The notes beneath the pieces were generated by a model. The model had not been told where the DNA came from. It searched no databases and saw only the letters and a list, made by a program, of their open reading frames with translations. A stretch of 64,000 bases of DNA from an uncultured Bacteroides sp. (GTDB lineage: Bacteria; Bacteroidota; Bacteroidia; Bacteroidales; Bacteroidaceae), in contig NZ_CAUFUE010000023.1 of assembly GCF_959029255.1 (NCBI RefSeq), forward strand, positions 26,592-90,591. The letters run 5' to 3'. The first letter of the stretch is position 1, and every line of letters starts with the position of its first letter. This document shows positions 7,773-16,310 of this stretch, piece after piece. A program made the position numbers and the translations under genes.

Positions 7773-9716
7773 TTAGGTCGGATAAGTAAAAAGAAGAGTG
7801 GGGCCTGCCGATGAGTCTGCAATAATTTGGTAAGTTCCCCCGAAATGTTTCAATAACAGTCGGTTAATATCATGGCGTATGGAGACTTCCTGACCGGAAT
7901 ATTGGCTATCGGCCAATGGACTGTTAACTACCTTGAAACACAGTATTTCACCACTTTTATCTAATATAAAGTCAATGTTCCGTTCTTCTTTATCTACAGT
8001 ATAAGGGCCGGAAAGTACACTGATTATCATCTGAATTATCCGGTTACAATCAGTATGTACAATGTATTCTGCCACACTACTTTGAAAGTTTATGTGTAGA
8101 TTGGGGCTTTGCATTTGTACGCTCCCTATGGCATCGTGGCAAAGCTGGACAATATCGTAATCCGTCAGTTGATATTTCATCATATCAGCTTCCAGACGGG
8201 AAAGATCTAAAACGTTATTAACCAATAACATCAACTTTTCTGTGTTTTCTTGAATAATACCGGAATATTCTTTACGATTTTCTTCACTGATATTCGTATC
8301 GGCAGCCATTAACTGGGAAAAACCTACTACACTGTTGAGGGGAACTCGGATGGCATGACTCATGTTAGAAAGAAAACGGCTTTTTATTTCATTGGCTTCT
8401 TCCGATTTACGCGTAGCATTTTTTGTCTCCTTTTCCGATAAGCGAAGTTCTTTGTGTATTCGGTTGATACGAAGCATATAAGTGATACATAATATTAGTA
8501 CTACACTTACCACTATTAGAATAATAATCTGTATGTAGCTTCTTAATTTTCCCTGTTCCAATATCAACAGATTCAGATGGTAGCTATCTTTGATTTCTTC
8601 CAATTGTTTATTGGATACCGCTATGTTTATAGAATCTTCAATTTGTGTGGCCTTTTCATAAAGCGGTAACGCTTCGGTATATCGCCCCATGGCTTTCAGT
8701 ACATTTGCTTTATAACCAAGTTCTTTGGCGTAATCAGAATCACCAAATTCATTTTGTTGTACCAAATGAATAACACTGTCTGCCAATGCAAGGGCAGTGT
8801 TGTAGTCTTTTATATGTAGACAATAGTCAATAGACATGTTATGGAAAGTTGCATAATAGGGGAGGAAGGTATGTGGAGTAATATATGTTTCCGCTTTTTT
8901 ATAATGTTCCTCTGCGAGTGTGGAATCATTTGTCGCTATGTAGAAATAAGTATAGAATATTTCGATAAATAAATACTGGTCATACATGCTTTTCTTCATT
9001 TCCGGATTGATACGCGCCATTTCATCCAATATTTCTTTTGTATCATCCAGATACGTTTTCATATCAGTGTAATTCTTTCTTTGGCTGCTGAAGTTGATTA
9101 GCTGGCACAGAATATTGACTTGCGTGCCGGAATGCGTAATTTGGGGCAATAGTTTATAAGCTTTTTTGAGTGTTTTCTCTTCTTCTTTCCACTGATTGGT
9201 TTCGTGGTATATGTTTGCCATGCACTGATAGGCGGCAACTTCCCCGTTTACACTTTTAGTGCTCAGAGCCCTTTCCAGTATTTTAGACGCTTCATTAAGT
9301 GCATATTCATATTGTTTGTTGTATATATAAGTATTAATAAGAAGCTTTTGGGAATTAAAGTAGATTTTCCAATATTGAATGCTGCGTGCTACCGGCTCCA
9401 TGACACTGACCCACTTAGCTATGCTGTCCTGGTTTCCCTCATTGTTATAGTAATAAAGGATATGAAAGTAAGCGGCGTTACAAAGATAATGTTTGTCATT
9501 CTGCAATTTCGCCTCTTTGTATAGTTCACCTGCGAATTTCAAGGAACGTGGTGTGTTTTGTGTAGTAAGCGTCAATTGTTCCAATGCTTGTAAGCGCGTA
9601 CTGTCGTGCGGCATTGCAGGTAATGCTTCAATCAAACTGTCGGTTAGCTGCTGATGGTCGGCAAAGCTCGGGAGTACTTGCAGAACGAAGAGAATTATGA
9701 ACATTATCCTTTTCAT
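7773..9716 (-). CDS. TPR sensor protein with degenerate histidine-kinase module (pseudokinase)
   Basis: 647 residues: signal peptide (1-19), TPR-like helices about 30-370, one membrane helix about 395-415, coiled coil, then a HisKA-like segment with His454. The residue after that His is Ala, where the partner kinase and the family have Glu, the residue needed for phosphotransfer. The C-terminal ATPase region has lost its motifs: the N-box position reads QMIISVLSG, the D-x-G-x-G position reads VNSPLAD, and there is no GTGLGL-type lid. It overlaps the upstream kinase gene by 4 bp, so the two are translationally coupled. It is more likely a heterodimer partner or phospho-acceptor than an active kinase. 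Confidence 0.8.
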   Translation of the reverse strand: MKRIMFIILFVLQVLPSFADHQQLTDSLIEALPAMPHDSTRLQALEQLTLTTQNTPRSLKFAGELYKEAKLQNDKHYLCNAAYFHILYYYNNEGNQDSIAKWVSVMEPVARSIQYWKIYFNSQKLLINTYIYNKQYEYALNEASKILERALSTKSVNGEVAAYQCMANIYHETNQWKEEEKTLKKAYKLLPQITHSGTQVNILCQLINFSSQRKNYTDMKTYLDDTKEILDEMARINPEMKKSMYDQYLFIEIFYTYFYIATNDSTLAEEHYKKAETYITPHTFLPYYATFHNMSIDYCLHIKDYNTALALADSVIHLVQQNEFGDSDYAKELGYKANVLKAMGRYTEALPLYEKATQIEDSINIAVSNKQLEEIKDSYHLNLLILEQGKLRSYIQIIILIVVSVVLILCITYMLRINRIHKELRLSEKETKNATRKSEEANEIKSRFLSNMSHAIRVPLNSVVGFSQLMAADTNISEENRKEYSGIIQENTEKLMLLVNNVLDLSRLEADMMKYQLTDYDIVQLCHDAIGSVQMQSPNLHINFQSSVAEYIVHTDCNRIIQMIISVLSGPYTVDKEERNIDFILDKSGEILCFKVVNSPLADSQYSGQEVSIRHDINRLLLKHFGGTYQIIADSSAGPTLLFTYPT

Positions 9717-11566
9717 GATATAGTCTCCTCTCTTTTTTCATTGGAATGGATGGGATGTGTAAATACGAACCGTGCCCCGTCTTTGTATTCTTTATCAATC
9801 CAAATTTTACCTCCGAAGTGTTCCACTATCAGTTGGCAGATAGAAAGTCCCAATCCGCTGCCTTGCGCATTCTCATCCAGTTTTTCAAAACGATTAAAGA
9901 TTTTATCCTGCTTTTCCGGAGCAATGCCACATCCGGTATCGGTTACCGAAAATTGTGCCATACCATCAGAATCAACTTCTAACATAAGTGTGATGATACC
10001 TTGTGTTGTGAACTTGGTGGCATTAATAAGTAAGTTAATCAGCAATTGCTGCAAACGGGCTTCGTCAGTGTAAAGCTCTAATTTTTCCATCGATGTCTGA
10101 AATGTAACAGCGGCAGAAGTCTGCTTTATTTTTTCTACTGTATCGATGACATTGCGGCAAAGTGATACCGCATCGTATACGCCGAAGTGAAATTGCATTT
10201 TTCCTCTTTCCAAACTTGACAAGTCTACAACGTCGTCTATCAGTTTCAAGAGTAAATCTGAATTCTGCTGAATGATGTCATTACATTGCTGGCGGATATC
10301 CTTATCTATATTGTTATCTATCAATATGGATGAGAAGCCGGATAACGCATTTAACGGTGTACGAATTTCATGACTCATGTTAGAGAGGAACAGGCTTTTG
10401 GTACGCATGGAATTTTCTGCATTCTTTCGTGCCTCGTTCAATTTCTGTCTTGAGGTGGCAAGCCGTTTGTTTACCTGCCTTATATAAATAACAAATACCA
10501 TGAATACAGTCAAAATCAGAATACCTCCTATGATTAAATAGAATAGCAGGCGATTACGCTGATTTTGGTTTTCTACTCCTAAACGGTCTACCTGATACAC
10601 CGTACGCAGCAGGTTGATTTGCGAAGTATAATTGTGGGCATTGATAGAATCACGTGTGGCATTCATAGCTTGGTAAGTTTCACAAGCTTCTTTGTAATGT
10701 CCTAATTCCTTGTATATTTTAGCGATTGATTTCCTGAGCTTTAGATAATTGTTGTAAACGTTAATGCTATTCGTGTTTTCGGCCAGACTGGTATATAGTC
10801 TTATCGCTTTGTCATAATTTCCCGTTTCTTTGGCATATTCAGCCTGCATATATTTCAATATGGACGAATGGAAATAGAACGGATTTTCATTGTTGGCTTT
10901 CTCTGCATCAATGATATACTTACGGGCCTTGCTCAAGTCACCTATCCGCAGGCAATAATATGCTTGGTATATATAATGTATGAATGGATTCAATTGGTTG
11001 CTAGTATATAACCTCCCCATGCTTTCCAGATAAGTTTCCGCCTCATTCATTCGTTTCAATTTGATGAGCGTAGGTATCAGTTGGGTAAATACTCTTTCCT
11101 GCAATTTCTCCGATTGGGGGATTTTATACAATATCTTTATGGCATTCTCATATTCTTCCACGGCTTCCGGTGTCATACTTGCGTGAAGGTAAGTGTCTCC
11201 TAGTGCAAAGTGGGAAAGTGCGATGCCGATATCGTAATTCATTGATTTGGCTTCCGTCATCATAGCATTGGCTTTTTTCAGTGCCTCGGTAATTTGGCTT
11301 TGAAAGCCATAAGCGTAGACAGCCATTTGCTTCATAATGAACATGCGTTTATAATCTTTCTCCTTTTGGAAGACAGACACTATTTCGTTTTCCCATTCAA
11401 TGATGTCATTGGGAGATACTTTCAAGGAATATCCCAAGTTGTTATCTATCAACTCCGTAACAAGGCTAAGGTGGCTGTTGCCCATTGTTTTCTCTTGAGA
11501 AAAAGCCCATGGGGGTGTTCCAAGTAGTATTAGGATTAGAATTATATTTGTTTTTATTATTTTCAC
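9713..11566 (-). CDS. TPR transmembrane sensor histidine kinase
   Basis: 617 residues if translation starts at the GTG at 11564-11566, which gives a clean signal peptide (KIIKTNIILILILLG...AFSQ). The longer frame to 11800 would overlap rho and lacks a plausible start. TPR-like repeats fill the periplasmic part, a membrane helix precedes the kinase core, HisKA has SNMSHEIRTPLN, and the ATPase domain is intact (NLLINATKF, DTGCGIAP, GSGLGLS). No response regulator is adjacent, so the output is unknown. The following gene is a degraded paralogue with the same layout. Confidence 0.85.
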   Translation of the reverse strand: MKIIKTNIILILILLGTPPWAFSQEKTMGNSHLSLVTELIDNNLGYSLKVSPNDIIEWENEIVSVFQKEKDYKRMFIMKQMAVYAYGFQSQITEALKKANAMMTEAKSMNYDIGIALSHFALGDTYLHASMTPEAVEEYENAIKILYKIPQSEKLQERVFTQLIPTLIKLKRMNEAETYLESMGRLYTSNQLNPFIHYIYQAYYCLRIGDLSKARKYIIDAEKANNENPFYFHSSILKYMQAEYAKETGNYDKAIRLYTSLAENTNSINVYNNYLKLRKSIAKIYKELGHYKEACETYQAMNATRDSINAHNYTSQINLLRTVYQVDRLGVENQNQRNRLLFYLIIGGILILTVFMVFVIYIRQVNKRLATSRQKLNEARKNAENSMRTKSLFLSNMSHEIRTPLNALSGFSSILIDNNIDKDIRQQCNDIIQQNSDLLLKLIDDVVDLSSLERGKMQFHFGVYDAVSLCRNVIDTVEKIKQTSAAVTFQTSMEKLELYTDEARLQQLLINLLINATKFTTQGIITLMLEVDSDGMAQFSVTDTGCGIAPEKQDKIFNRFEKLDENAQGSGLGLSICQLIVEHFGGKIWIDKEYKDGARFVFTHPIHSNEKREETIS

Positions 11567-11612
11567 CTTGCTATCTTTTCTTGTCTGTGAAGGAAAAATA
11601 TCATAACAGTGG

Positions 11613-11620
11613 CAAAAATA
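11613..11620 (-). promoter_or_regulatory. Candidate -7 box for the kinase pair
   Basis: Minus strand reads TATTTTTG (TAnnTTTG), about 47 bp upstream of the GTG start and just after the rho terminator. The -33 element is not clear. Confidence 0.5.
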
Positions 11621-11622
11621 AT

Positions 11623-11664
11623 AAAAAAAGAGCGGAATGCTATTAACTATTCCACTCTTTTTTA
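11623..11664 (-). terminator. Intrinsic terminator after rho
   Basis: Minus-strand hairpin with 15-bp arms (11624-11638 and 11649-11663). The only imperfection becomes a G-U pair in the RNA, and the downstream arm ends in a run of T. It separates rho from the kinase genes. Confidence 0.8.
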
Positions 11665-11682
11665 AAATATTATCTCTATAAT

Positions 11683-13659
11683 TTAACTGTTCATACTCAT
11701 CAGGAATTCGTCGTTGTCCTTTGTCTTCTCTAAACGGTCTTTTACAAAGTCCATTGCTTCTATCGGATTCATATCTGCAAGATACTTGCGGAGAATCCAC
11801 ATGCGGTCCAATGTCTGTTTGTCTAGCAGCAAATCATCACGACGCGTGCTGGAAGCAACAATATTGACGGCCGGGAATATACGCTTGTTGGACAAGTTGC
11901 GGTCGAGTTGCAATTCCATGTTACCTGTACCCTTGAACTCTTCAAAGATGACCTCATCCATCTTGGAACCGGTATCAATCAACGCAGTAGCCAGGATTGT
12001 CAGTGAACCGCCGCCTTCAATGTTACGTGCTGCGCCGAAGAAGCGTTTGGGCTTATGCAATGCATTGGCGTCCACACCACCTGAAAGTACTTTCCCGGAA
12101 GCGGGTGATACAGTGTTGTAGGCGCGTGCCAGGCGGGTGATAGAATCCAGGAATATGACAACGTCGTGTCCGCATTCTACCATTCTCTTGGCTTTTTCCA
12201 AAACAATGCCTGCTATTTTTACGTGACGTTCTGCGGGTTCGTCAAAAGTAGAAGCGATAACTTCTGCATTAACGGTACGCGCCATGTCGGTAACTTCCTC
12301 CGGACGTTCGTCGATAAGCAACATAATCATATAAACTTCCGGGTGATTGGCTGCAATGGCATTGGCTATGTCTTTCATCAAGATGGTCTTACCGGTTTTG
12401 GGTTGCGCCACGATTAAGGCACGTTGACCCTTACCGATAGGCGCGAAGAGGTCTACCACGCGTGCAGACATCGAATCGGAATATCCACCTTTACAGAGTT
12501 TGAATTTCTCGTCAGGAAAAAGCGGGGTAAGATGTTCAAAGGGTACACGGTCGCGTACAAAAGCCGGGTCGCGTCCATTGATTTTAGATACTTTTACTAA
12601 CGGGAAATATTTCTCACCTTCCTTGGGCGGGCGGATAACACCTTCTACCACGTCGCCTGTTTTCAGGCCAAACAACTTGATTTGTGATTGAGAAACATAA
12701 ATGTCGTCCGGAGAAGAAAGGTAGTTGTAGTCGGAAGAACGGAGAAAACCGTAACCGTCCTGCATGATTTCCAATACGCCTGTCCCTGTGAGTATATCGT
12801 CAAATTCGTATGCTTTCTCACGTTCCATTACCGGTCTGCGTTCAGAAACAGCATGATTATCGTTATTGTTTTGCGATATCGGGCGCTGTTGTGGAACCGG
12901 GCGCTGGTTGTTGTTATTGCGGTTATTATTATTGTTGTTATTGTTATTATAAGGCGCGTTGTTATCGCGAGGACGGAGACGGGGACGCTGGGGTTGTACT
13001 TCTGCGGGAACAGGTACTTCTGTTTTGGTAGCTTCAAATTTACCGATAAGTTCAGAAGGTAATTCAACTTTCTCGGTGGGGAGTTCTTCGATAGGGATGA
13101 AGTCATTTTCTATTTCCGTCAGGATGGGACTTTCGTCCGGTACGATAATTTTCTCCTCCTTTTTTTCTACTACTTCTGCTTTAGGTTCTTTGTCCACAGC
13201 TTTCGGTGTCTCTTTGGCAGTTTCAGCTACTTCAGGTTTGACTTTGCGTGGACGTCCCGGTCTACGCTTGGGAGCGGGTGTCGGCTCTGCCTCTGTTGCC
13301 ACGGGCGCAGCGTTTGCTGCCACGGGTTCTGTTTTAACTTCGGCTGCTTGGGGCTGTTCTTGCGGAGCAGGTGTTTCCGCAGCTTTAGTGAGGTCGCCGT
13401 TCTTATTGGCCGAGAAGACTTTGTCTACTCCCTCTTTTTTTACAGTTACGCGAGAACGTTTCTGTCTTTCCCCTTTACGTTCTTCTTTCATTTTGTCGGC
13501 TGCCACTTTCTTGGTTGCTCCGGCAATGGCTTGTTCATCGAGTATCTTGTAAACGAGTTCTTCTTTTTTCAATGAATCTGTTTTTTTGATACCCAATTCT
13601 TGGGCAATAGTTTGCAATTCCGACAAATTCTTGTCGTTTAATTGGATGATATTATACAT
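11683..13659 (-). CDS. rho: Transcription termination factor Rho with long disordered insert
   Basis: 658 residues, about 240 more than E. coli Rho. Order: a SAP-like N-terminal helix pair (1-45), a long low-complexity region rich in Glu, Lys, Pro and Ala (about 60-220), an Asn-run segment near 230-265, the cold-shock-type RNA-binding domain (about 285-360), then the RecA-like hexameric ATPase with P-loop QPKTGKT and DSITRLARAY. It is an RNA helicase that ends transcription. In B. thetaiotaomicron the equivalent disordered region drives phase separation and gut fitness, which is published family knowledge. Its own leader is about 140 nt from the candidate -7 box at 13802-13809. Confidence 0.97.
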   Translation of the reverse strand: MYNIIQLNDKNLSELQTIAQELGIKKTDSLKKEELVYKILDEQAIAGATKKVAADKMKEERKGERQKRSRVTVKKEGVDKVFSANKNGDLTKAAETPAPQEQPQAAEVKTEPVAANAAPVATEAEPTPAPKRRPGRPRKVKPEVAETAKETPKAVDKEPKAEVVEKKEEKIIVPDESPILTEIENDFIPIEELPTEKVELPSELIGKFEATKTEVPVPAEVQPQRPRLRPRDNNAPYNNNNNNNNNRNNNNQRPVPQQRPISQNNNDNHAVSERRPVMEREKAYEFDDILTGTGVLEIMQDGYGFLRSSDYNYLSSPDDIYVSQSQIKLFGLKTGDVVEGVIRPPKEGEKYFPLVKVSKINGRDPAFVRDRVPFEHLTPLFPDEKFKLCKGGYSDSMSARVVDLFAPIGKGQRALIVAQPKTGKTILMKDIANAIAANHPEVYMIMLLIDERPEEVTDMARTVNAEVIASTFDEPAERHVKIAGIVLEKAKRMVECGHDVVIFLDSITRLARAYNTVSPASGKVLSGGVDANALHKPKRFFGAARNIEGGGSLTILATALIDTGSKMDEVIFEEFKGTGNMELQLDRNLSNKRIFPAVNIVASSTRRDDLLLDKQTLDRMWILRKYLADMNPIEAMDFVKDRLEKTKDNDEFLMSMNS

Positions 13660-13801
13660 ACAGTATATATGTGAATGGTTTTTACTTATTCAGGCAAGTT
13701 TACCTTATAAATATAATTTAATAGGGATTATTTATTATTGAACCGGAAATCTGATTAACAACCCTCACCTCAGCAAGGGGTAACAGAATGTTTCAACGGC
13801 G

Positions 13802-13809
13802 CAAAGGTA
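13802..13809 (-). promoter_or_regulatory. Candidate -7 box for rho
   Basis: Minus strand TACCTTTG, matching TAnnTTTG, about 143 bp before the rho ATG. It implies a long leader (13660-13795) containing a small hairpin around the ACCCTCACCTCAGCAAGGGGT stretch, and so leaves room for leader-based autoregulation. Confidence 0.55.
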
Positions 13810-13862
13810 ATAAATATTTTTGTTTTCATAAATAAATCGTCATTTTTTTAAATTTAAAAGTT

Positions 13863-13870
13863 TATCTTTG
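13863..13870 (+). promoter_or_regulatory. -7 box for the EFR1-type gene
   Basis: TATCTTTG, 21 bp before the ATG at 13892. The -33 region is T-rich without a clear TTTG. Confidence 0.55.
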
Positions 13871-13891
13871 CTTCATCATCAAGAATGCATT

Positions 13892-14725
13892 ATGAATATA
13901 TACGAAGCTCATTTAATTACTTTTTCGCCTACCCATACTTCTAAACAAGTTGGCGAGACAATTGTTCGCGGCACCGGTTTCTCTAAAGTTACAAATACTG
14001 ATTTGACCCTGCATGCTGTCGGCAAATTGGAAATTCCCCAAGATACGTTGGCAATAATCACCGTTCCTGTATATGGTGGAAAGGTGGCTCCGCTGGCTTT
14101 GGAGCGTATGAAAGAGATACATACAACGGGAGCGCCTGCTGTACTGGTGGTAGTTTATGGCAATCGTGCTTACGAGAAAGCATTGGCGGAACTGGATACT
14201 TTCGTATCTGAACGTGGTTTTAAAGTGATAGCGGGAGCGACTTTTATAGGTGAACATTCTTATAGTACCGAGAGGAATCCCGTTGCGGCAGGCCGTCCCG
14301 ATGCGGACGATTTGAAATACGCCGAAGATTTCGGGAAAAAGATTCGTGCTAAAATAGAGGCTGCGGCGGATATGGAAAGGCTATATCCGGTAGCTGTCAA
14401 TCGTATTCAGCGTCCCCGCCAACCGTTTTTTCCTCTATTCCGCTTTTTGCGTAAAGTAATCAAACTAAGGAAAAGCGGTGTGCCTTTGCCGCGCATTCCG
14501 GCAGTAGATGCGGAACTTTGCACGCATTGCGGTTATTGTGTGAAGCATTGCCCTGCGGGCGCTATCCTGAAAGGGGATGAATGCAATACGCTTGCTGAAA
14601 AATGCATCAAGTGCTGCGCTTGTGTAAAAGGCTGTCCGCAAAAGGCGCGTACTTATGATACACCATTTGCGGCGCTGCTGGCCGATTGCTTTAAGAAGCA
14701 AAAAGAAAACCGGATAATCGTGTAA
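13892..14725 (+). CDS. EFR1-type flavodoxin-ferredoxin fusion
   Basis: 277 residues starting at the ATG of MNIYEAHL; the frame runs 24 bp further up but that would overlap the promoter box. The N-terminal half is a flavodoxin-like domain (FSPTHTSKQVGETI phosphate loop, VPVYGGKVA, VVVYGNRAYE). The C-terminal part has two [4Fe-4S] motifs, CTHCGYCVKHCP and CIKCCACVKGCP. It is a cytoplasmic electron carrier joining flavin and iron-sulphur centres; the partner is unknown. It converges on tilS with only 3 bp between the stop codons. Confidence 0.88.
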   Translation: MNIYEAHLITFSPTHTSKQVGETIVRGTGFSKVTNTDLTLHAVGKLEIPQDTLAIITVPVYGGKVAPLALERMKEIHTTGAPAVLVVVYGNRAYEKALAELDTFVSERGFKVIAGATFIGEHSYSTERNPVAAGRPDADDLKYAEDFGKKIRAKIEAAADMERLYPVAVNRIQRPRQPFFPLFRFLRKVIKLRKSGVPLPRIPAVDAELCTHCGYCVKHCPAGAILKGDECNTLAEKCIKCCACVKGCPQKARTYDTPFAALLADCFKKQKENRIIV

Positions 14726-14728
14726 ATG

Positions 14729-16006
14729 CTAATCGGATAATAGGGCATATATCACTGTTACCTTGCGGGTATTTTCATCTATACGGAAACGATTATCCGT
14801 TCGCTCACCTACCAGCCAGATGATGTCTTCACCGCAGCAAAGTACCCATTGCTGTTCTTTTTGCAAGAGGGAGAACTTGTGGTCGGTCATGTAGTCGCTT
14901 ACCTTTTTTTGTCCCTTCATGCCGAAAGGAATGAAAGTGTCGCCCTGTTTCCAAAGGCGTAAAGATAATGGATGTTTAAGCTTTCCGGAGTCAAAACAAG
15001 CCGTGTTTTTGTCATGCGGAATGATGAAGTCCGGTGTATACGCATGTTCCTTTATTTGGAGGATGGGCTCCGATATTTCCTGATACGATTTGATAAGCAG
15101 ATAATCACGGTCCTTGATTACGCGGCATCCGGAAGTGGTGAACACTTTCCCCGGCTGTCCGTCCAGTGAGCGATATATATCTTTTACCTGGGCTGTGTTG
15201 AATCCAAGTGGATACAGTATTTCAAACAGCAATGTTTCCGGGGCGGGTTCTTGCTTTAAGGTCGCAATGTGAATCCCTTTTGAAGTCTGTACCCGCAGCT
15301 TGCCTTCTTTTATACCTCGCTCATATATAGCGGCAGCATCGCTCAAATGCTTCGCTGTAGTGAGGATGCTCTCTTTCGCCGACGGGTTGATTTCCCGCAT
15401 CATGGGTAGCAGGTTCAGGCGGATTTTGTTGCGGGTGTATTCATCCTGCAAGTTGGTACTGTCTGTAACGTAGCTTTGCCCGATGCTTTCTAAATAGTCG
15501 ATGATTTCCTTTCTGTCAAGACACAGTAGCGGGCGTACAATGTTATTGTTTTTGGGTCGTATTCCCCGTAACCCGTTGATGCCGGTTCCCCGTATCAAGT
15601 TCAGCAGAAAGGTTTCAACGCTGTCGTCTTGATGGTGGGCCACGGCAATGACGGTGGCGTCACATGCTTTGCGCGTTTTTTCAAACCACTCGTAACGTAA
15701 CTCCCTTGCGGCCATTTCGATGGAAATATGTAGTTTGGCGGCTTCCTGTATAGTGTCGAAGTGAACAATGTGCAAAGGCACTTGATGAACCTTGCACAGA
15801 TTGCTGACAAATGCTTCGTCCCTGTCGGATTCCGCATCCCGTAAATGAAAATTGCAATGGGCGGCTTCGCAGGTATAACCTAAGGTGAGGAGTAGGCGCA
15901 ACAGTGCCACGGAGTCGGCTCCACCGCTTAGCGCGACGAGTATTTTGTCGTCCGGTGAGAAGAGTTTATGTTGGTTGATATATTGTGTTACCTTCTGCAT
16001 ATTCAT
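14729..16006 (-). CDS. tilS: tRNA(Ile)-lysidine synthetase
   Basis: 425 residues from the ATG at 16006 (MNMQKVTQYI); the frame's upstream ATG at 16021 lies on top of the promoter box and is unlikely. The PP-loop SGGADS is at the N-terminus, followed by the middle and C-terminal TilS domains. It converts C34 of the CAU-anticodon tRNA-Ile to lysidine using lysine and ATP, so that AUA is read as Ile. A TATCTTTG -7 box ends only 4 bp before the ATG, so the mRNA may have almost no leader. Confidence 0.93.
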   Translation of the reverse strand: MNMQKVTQYINQHKLFSPDDKILVALSGGADSVALLRLLLTLGYTCEAAHCNFHLRDAESDRDEAFVSNLCKVHQVPLHIVHFDTIQEAAKLHISIEMAARELRYEWFEKTRKACDATVIAVAHHQDDSVETFLLNLIRGTGINGLRGIRPKNNNIVRPLLCLDRKEIIDYLESIGQSYVTDSTNLQDEYTRNKIRLNLLPMMREINPSAKESILTTAKHLSDAAAIYERGIKEGKLRVQTSKGIHIATLKQEPAPETLLFEILYPLGFNTAQVKDIYRSLDGQPGKVFTTSGCRVIKDRDYLLIKSYQEISEPILQIKEHAYTPDFIIPHDKNTACFDSGKLKHPLSLRLWKQGDTFIPFGMKGQKKVSDYMTDHKFSLLQKEQQWVLCCGEDIIWLVGERTDNRFRIDENTRKVTVIYALLSD

Positions 16007-16010
16007 GGTG

Positions 16011-16018
16011 CAAAGATA
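16011..16018 (-). promoter_or_regulatory. -7 box immediately before tilS
   Basis: Minus-strand TATCTTTG followed by CACC and then ATG. No -33 TTTG at normal spacing. Confidence 0.55.
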
Positions 16019-16115
16019 CAATAAGTTTTCTGTTTGCGCATTTTTGCCACTTCATTAGTTATACTCCATGCCACGTCTTTTTTTATACCCTTTAAAGCCA
16101 TTTTATACATGGATT

Positions 16116-16196
16116 CTCCATAGTTGCTCCGTAGTTTATCCATAGTTTCCCTGTATTTATGGTACTTTCACCGGAGAAACTACGGAGCAACTACGG
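16116..16196. repeat. 11-bp-periodic inverted repeat element, copy A
   Basis: Left arm 16118-16137 and right arm 16177-16196 pair in 19 of 20 positions around a 39-nt centre. The left side consists of 11-bp units of the type TTCTCCATAGT, TGCTCCGTAGT, TTATCCATAGT. A second copy is at 57225-57332, with the same arms, a 39-nt centre of equal length and 34 of 39 identical centre bases. It sits between divergent tilS and feoB, about 55 bp before the feoB -33 box. Confidence 0.9.
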
Positions 16197-16250
16197 CTTT
16201 ACTATGTATTTTGTAAGGAGGAAGTCCTTATTTAAAAACATTCTAAATTA

Positions 16251-16282
16251 TTTGTAGCATGCGAACATAATCTTTATCTTTG
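16251..16282 (+). promoter_or_regulatory. Promoter of feoAB
   Basis: TTTG at 16251-16254, 20-bp spacer, TATCTTTG at 16275-16282, 28 bp before the ATG. A full match to the Bacteroides primary-sigma consensus. Confidence 0.85.
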
Positions 16283-16310
16283 CGCCAAAAATAAAGAAAG
16301 GCAGAAAACT

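Noticed and set aside
7773..11566. Kinase pair as part of the rho operon
   Set aside because: A strong terminator (11623-11664) and a separate -7 box lie between rho and the kinases.
12906..12960. Tandem trinucleotide repeat as a separate repeat element
   Set aside because: It is the Asn-coding run inside rho and is explained by the protein.
12959..13552. 197-codon open frame opposite rho
   Set aside because: Shadow of the low-complexity rho insert; Ser/Gly/Ala-rich only because of codon use on the other strand.
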